The translations under genes and the position numbers were made by a program. A stretch of 6,018 bases of DNA, from assembly GCA_902795765.1 (NCBI GenBank), contig CADBMQ010000256.1, positions 1 to 6,018 on the forward strand, given 5' to 3'. Of this stretch, positions 4,986 through 6,018 are shown one piece after another (the stretch's first letter is position 1; the number at the start of each line of letters is the position of its first letter). The stretch comes from Oscillospiraceae bacterium (lineage in GTDB: Bacteria > Bacillota > Clostridia > Oscillospirales > Acutalibacteraceae). The notes below the pieces were generated by a model that ran no database searches, was not told where the DNA came from, and saw nothing but the letters and a program-made list of their open reading frames with translations.

Positions 4986-6017
4986 TTAAAATTCGTCCCA
5001 TTCGCTACCTGACGAAGTTTTCTTCGTTGTTGTGGTGGTAGTTGTAGGAGTAGTGGTTGGTTTTGTTGTGGTCGGAACTGTTGTTGCAACAGTTGTTGTC
5101 GGTACCGGGCTATTTATGAGTTTGCCATCAGCACCAAACTCGTATGATCCTGCTTTCAACAACCCATGTGCGTTTGCTTCGGTAATGAAAATCTTACCTA
5201 CAAATACTGCGCCATTTGACTTGATGTAATAGTAGTCATTATCGAGTTTGATAAGACCTGCACCCTTTTGAATCTCGCTATGTACATAATAATAGCCGTC
5301 TACGATGCCGTTTTTGAATATCATCTTTCCTTCGTTATCAAATTCGTATGAACCCGCAGGAACAAGATTGTGTGCATTTGCTAATGTAACAAACAATCTG
5401 CCTCTATAAACTTCGCCATTTGACTTTATGTAATAGTAGTTGCCGTTATATTGGATAAGTGCAGCGCCTTTTTGCAACTCGTTATTAACATAATAGTAGC
5501 CATTTACGAAACCATTTTTGAATATCATTTTTCCTTCGCTATCGAATTCATACGAGCCTGGCTTTACATATCCATGAGCGTTTGCTTCAGTAATTGAAAT
5601 TTTTCCTACATATAACGCACCATTTGATTTTATGTAATAATAGTTGCCGTTATATTTAATAAGGGCAGCACCTTTTTGCAACTCGTTATTTACATAATAA
5701 AAGCCGTCTACTATACCGTTTTTGAATATCATTTTTCCTTCGCTGTCAAACTCATACGAGCCTGGTTTTACATATCCATGAGCATTTGCTTCGGTAATTC
5801 CGATTTTTCCTACATATATCTCACCATTGGATTTAATGTAATAATAGTTGTCGTTATACTTTATAAGAGCGGCACCTTTTTGGAGAACGCCATCAACATA
5901 ATAACGGCCATCAACAATACCATTTTTCACGGTATCTGCTTGTGAAAAGTTTACTGCACCGAACAAAAGAGCCAATGACATACAAATGCTGAGTAGTTTG
6001 ATTATTGTTTTATTTTT
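4986..6017 (-). CDS. Secreted four-repeat protein, mirror copy (5'-partial)
   Basis: Identical product to the copy at 2-1033, with the same open frame to the window edge. The signal peptide again enters from outside the window, so the Met codon at 5979-5981 is internal to the signal peptide and the true start is missing. It has four 68-residue repeats, a Thr-rich tail and the terminal SGSEWDEF. Because both copies are cut at exactly the same base, this is strong evidence that they are one locus represented twice. Confidence 0.83.
   Translation of the reverse strand, partial: KNKTIIKLLSICMSLALLFGAVNFSQADTVKNGIVDGRYYVDGVLQKGAALIKYNDNYYYIKSNGEIYVGKIGITEANAHGYVKPGSYEFDSEGKMIFKNGIVDGFYYVNNELQKGAALIKYNGNYYYIKSNGALYVGKISITEANAHGYVKPGSYEFDSEGKMIFKNGFVNGYYYVNNELQKGAALIQYNGNYYYIKSNGEVYRGRLFVTLANAHNLVPAGSYEFDNEGKMIFKNGIVDGYYYVHSEIQKGAGLIKLDNDYYYIKSNGAVFVGKIFITEANAHGLLKAGSYEFGADGKLINSPVPTTTVATTVPTTTKPTTTPTTTTTTTKKTSSGSEWDEF
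5112..5927 (-). repeat. Four tandem 204-bp coding repeats, mirror copy
   Basis: Mirror of 92-907: units at 5724-5927, 5520-5723, 5316-5519 and 5112-5315 in gene order, with the same inter-unit differences as the left arm. Confidence 0.9.
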
Positions 6018-6018
6018 C

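Larger units (their letters stand above)
1..6018. repeat. Perfect inverted repeat spanning the whole window (two 3,009-bp arms, no spacer)
   Basis: The last bases of the window are the reverse complement of the first, and the match holds at every place I compared, including the ends, the terminators, the intergenic regions and the centre. All proteins encoded in one arm occur identically in the other at mirrored coordinates. The symmetry axis is between 3009 and 3010, inside TGCACCTAT|ATAGGTGCA. Long perfect palindromes without a spacer are known to be unstable in bacteria because they extrude hairpins cleaved by SbcCD-type nucleases. The absence of divergence and the coincidence of both window ends therefore point to a fold-back artefact of assembly or amplification. 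Genuine alternatives are a hairpin telomere read through both strands or a very recent inverted duplication. Confidence 0.98.

Noticed and set aside
1..6018. Insertion sequence or composite transposon with long inverted repeats
   Set aside because: No transposase, no target-site duplication, and no unique central region between the arms; the repeats consist of ordinary chromosomal-type genes.

Overview
The window is one 3,009-bp sequence followed, with no spacer, by its own exact reverse complement. The axis of symmetry lies between positions 3009 and 3010. Every gene, terminator and regulatory signal therefore appears twice, once per arm, in mirror orientation (position p maps to 6019-p). 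I saw no mismatch wherever I compared the arms, and the translated proteins of the two arms are identical. Only about 3 kb of unique sequence is present. A perfect, spacerless 3-kb palindrome spanning the whole window, with both ends breaking at the same point inside the same gene, is best explained as an assembly or library fold-back artefact. A genuine inverted duplication, or read-through of a hairpin telomere, is possible but unsupported.

Unique content, read along the left arm: (1) a secreted protein lacking its first few codons at the window edge, with a signal peptide, four tandem 68-residue Tyr/Gly-rich repeats and a Thr-rich C-terminal tail, ending in a strong intrinsic terminator; (2) a promoter and a two-gene operon, in which a 70-residue DUF3343-like protein overlaps by 14 nt a complete PLP-dependent cysteine desulfurase-family enzyme (class V aminotransferase fold, 373 aa); (3) a hairpin terminator shared by convergent genes; (4) a leftward gene for a 148-residue protein with a DUF4429/PH-like domain and a C-terminal SHOCT-like segment, whose upstream region runs into the palindrome centre.

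The AT-rich sequence, TTG starts, good Shine-Dalgarno sites, TGA used as a stop, the repeat type of the secreted protein and the DUF3343/desulfurase pairing all suggest a low-GC Firmicute, probably an uncultured gut-type Clostridia member. This is inference from style and gene families, not a firm identification.

Functionally, the operon probably handles sulfur (or selenium) from cysteine, with the small protein a candidate carrier or partner. The secreted repeat protein probably works at the cell surface. The DUF4429/SHOCT protein is of unknown function. I see no sign of a new defence system, mobile element, CRISPR array or RNA gene; the notable feature is the palindrome itself.
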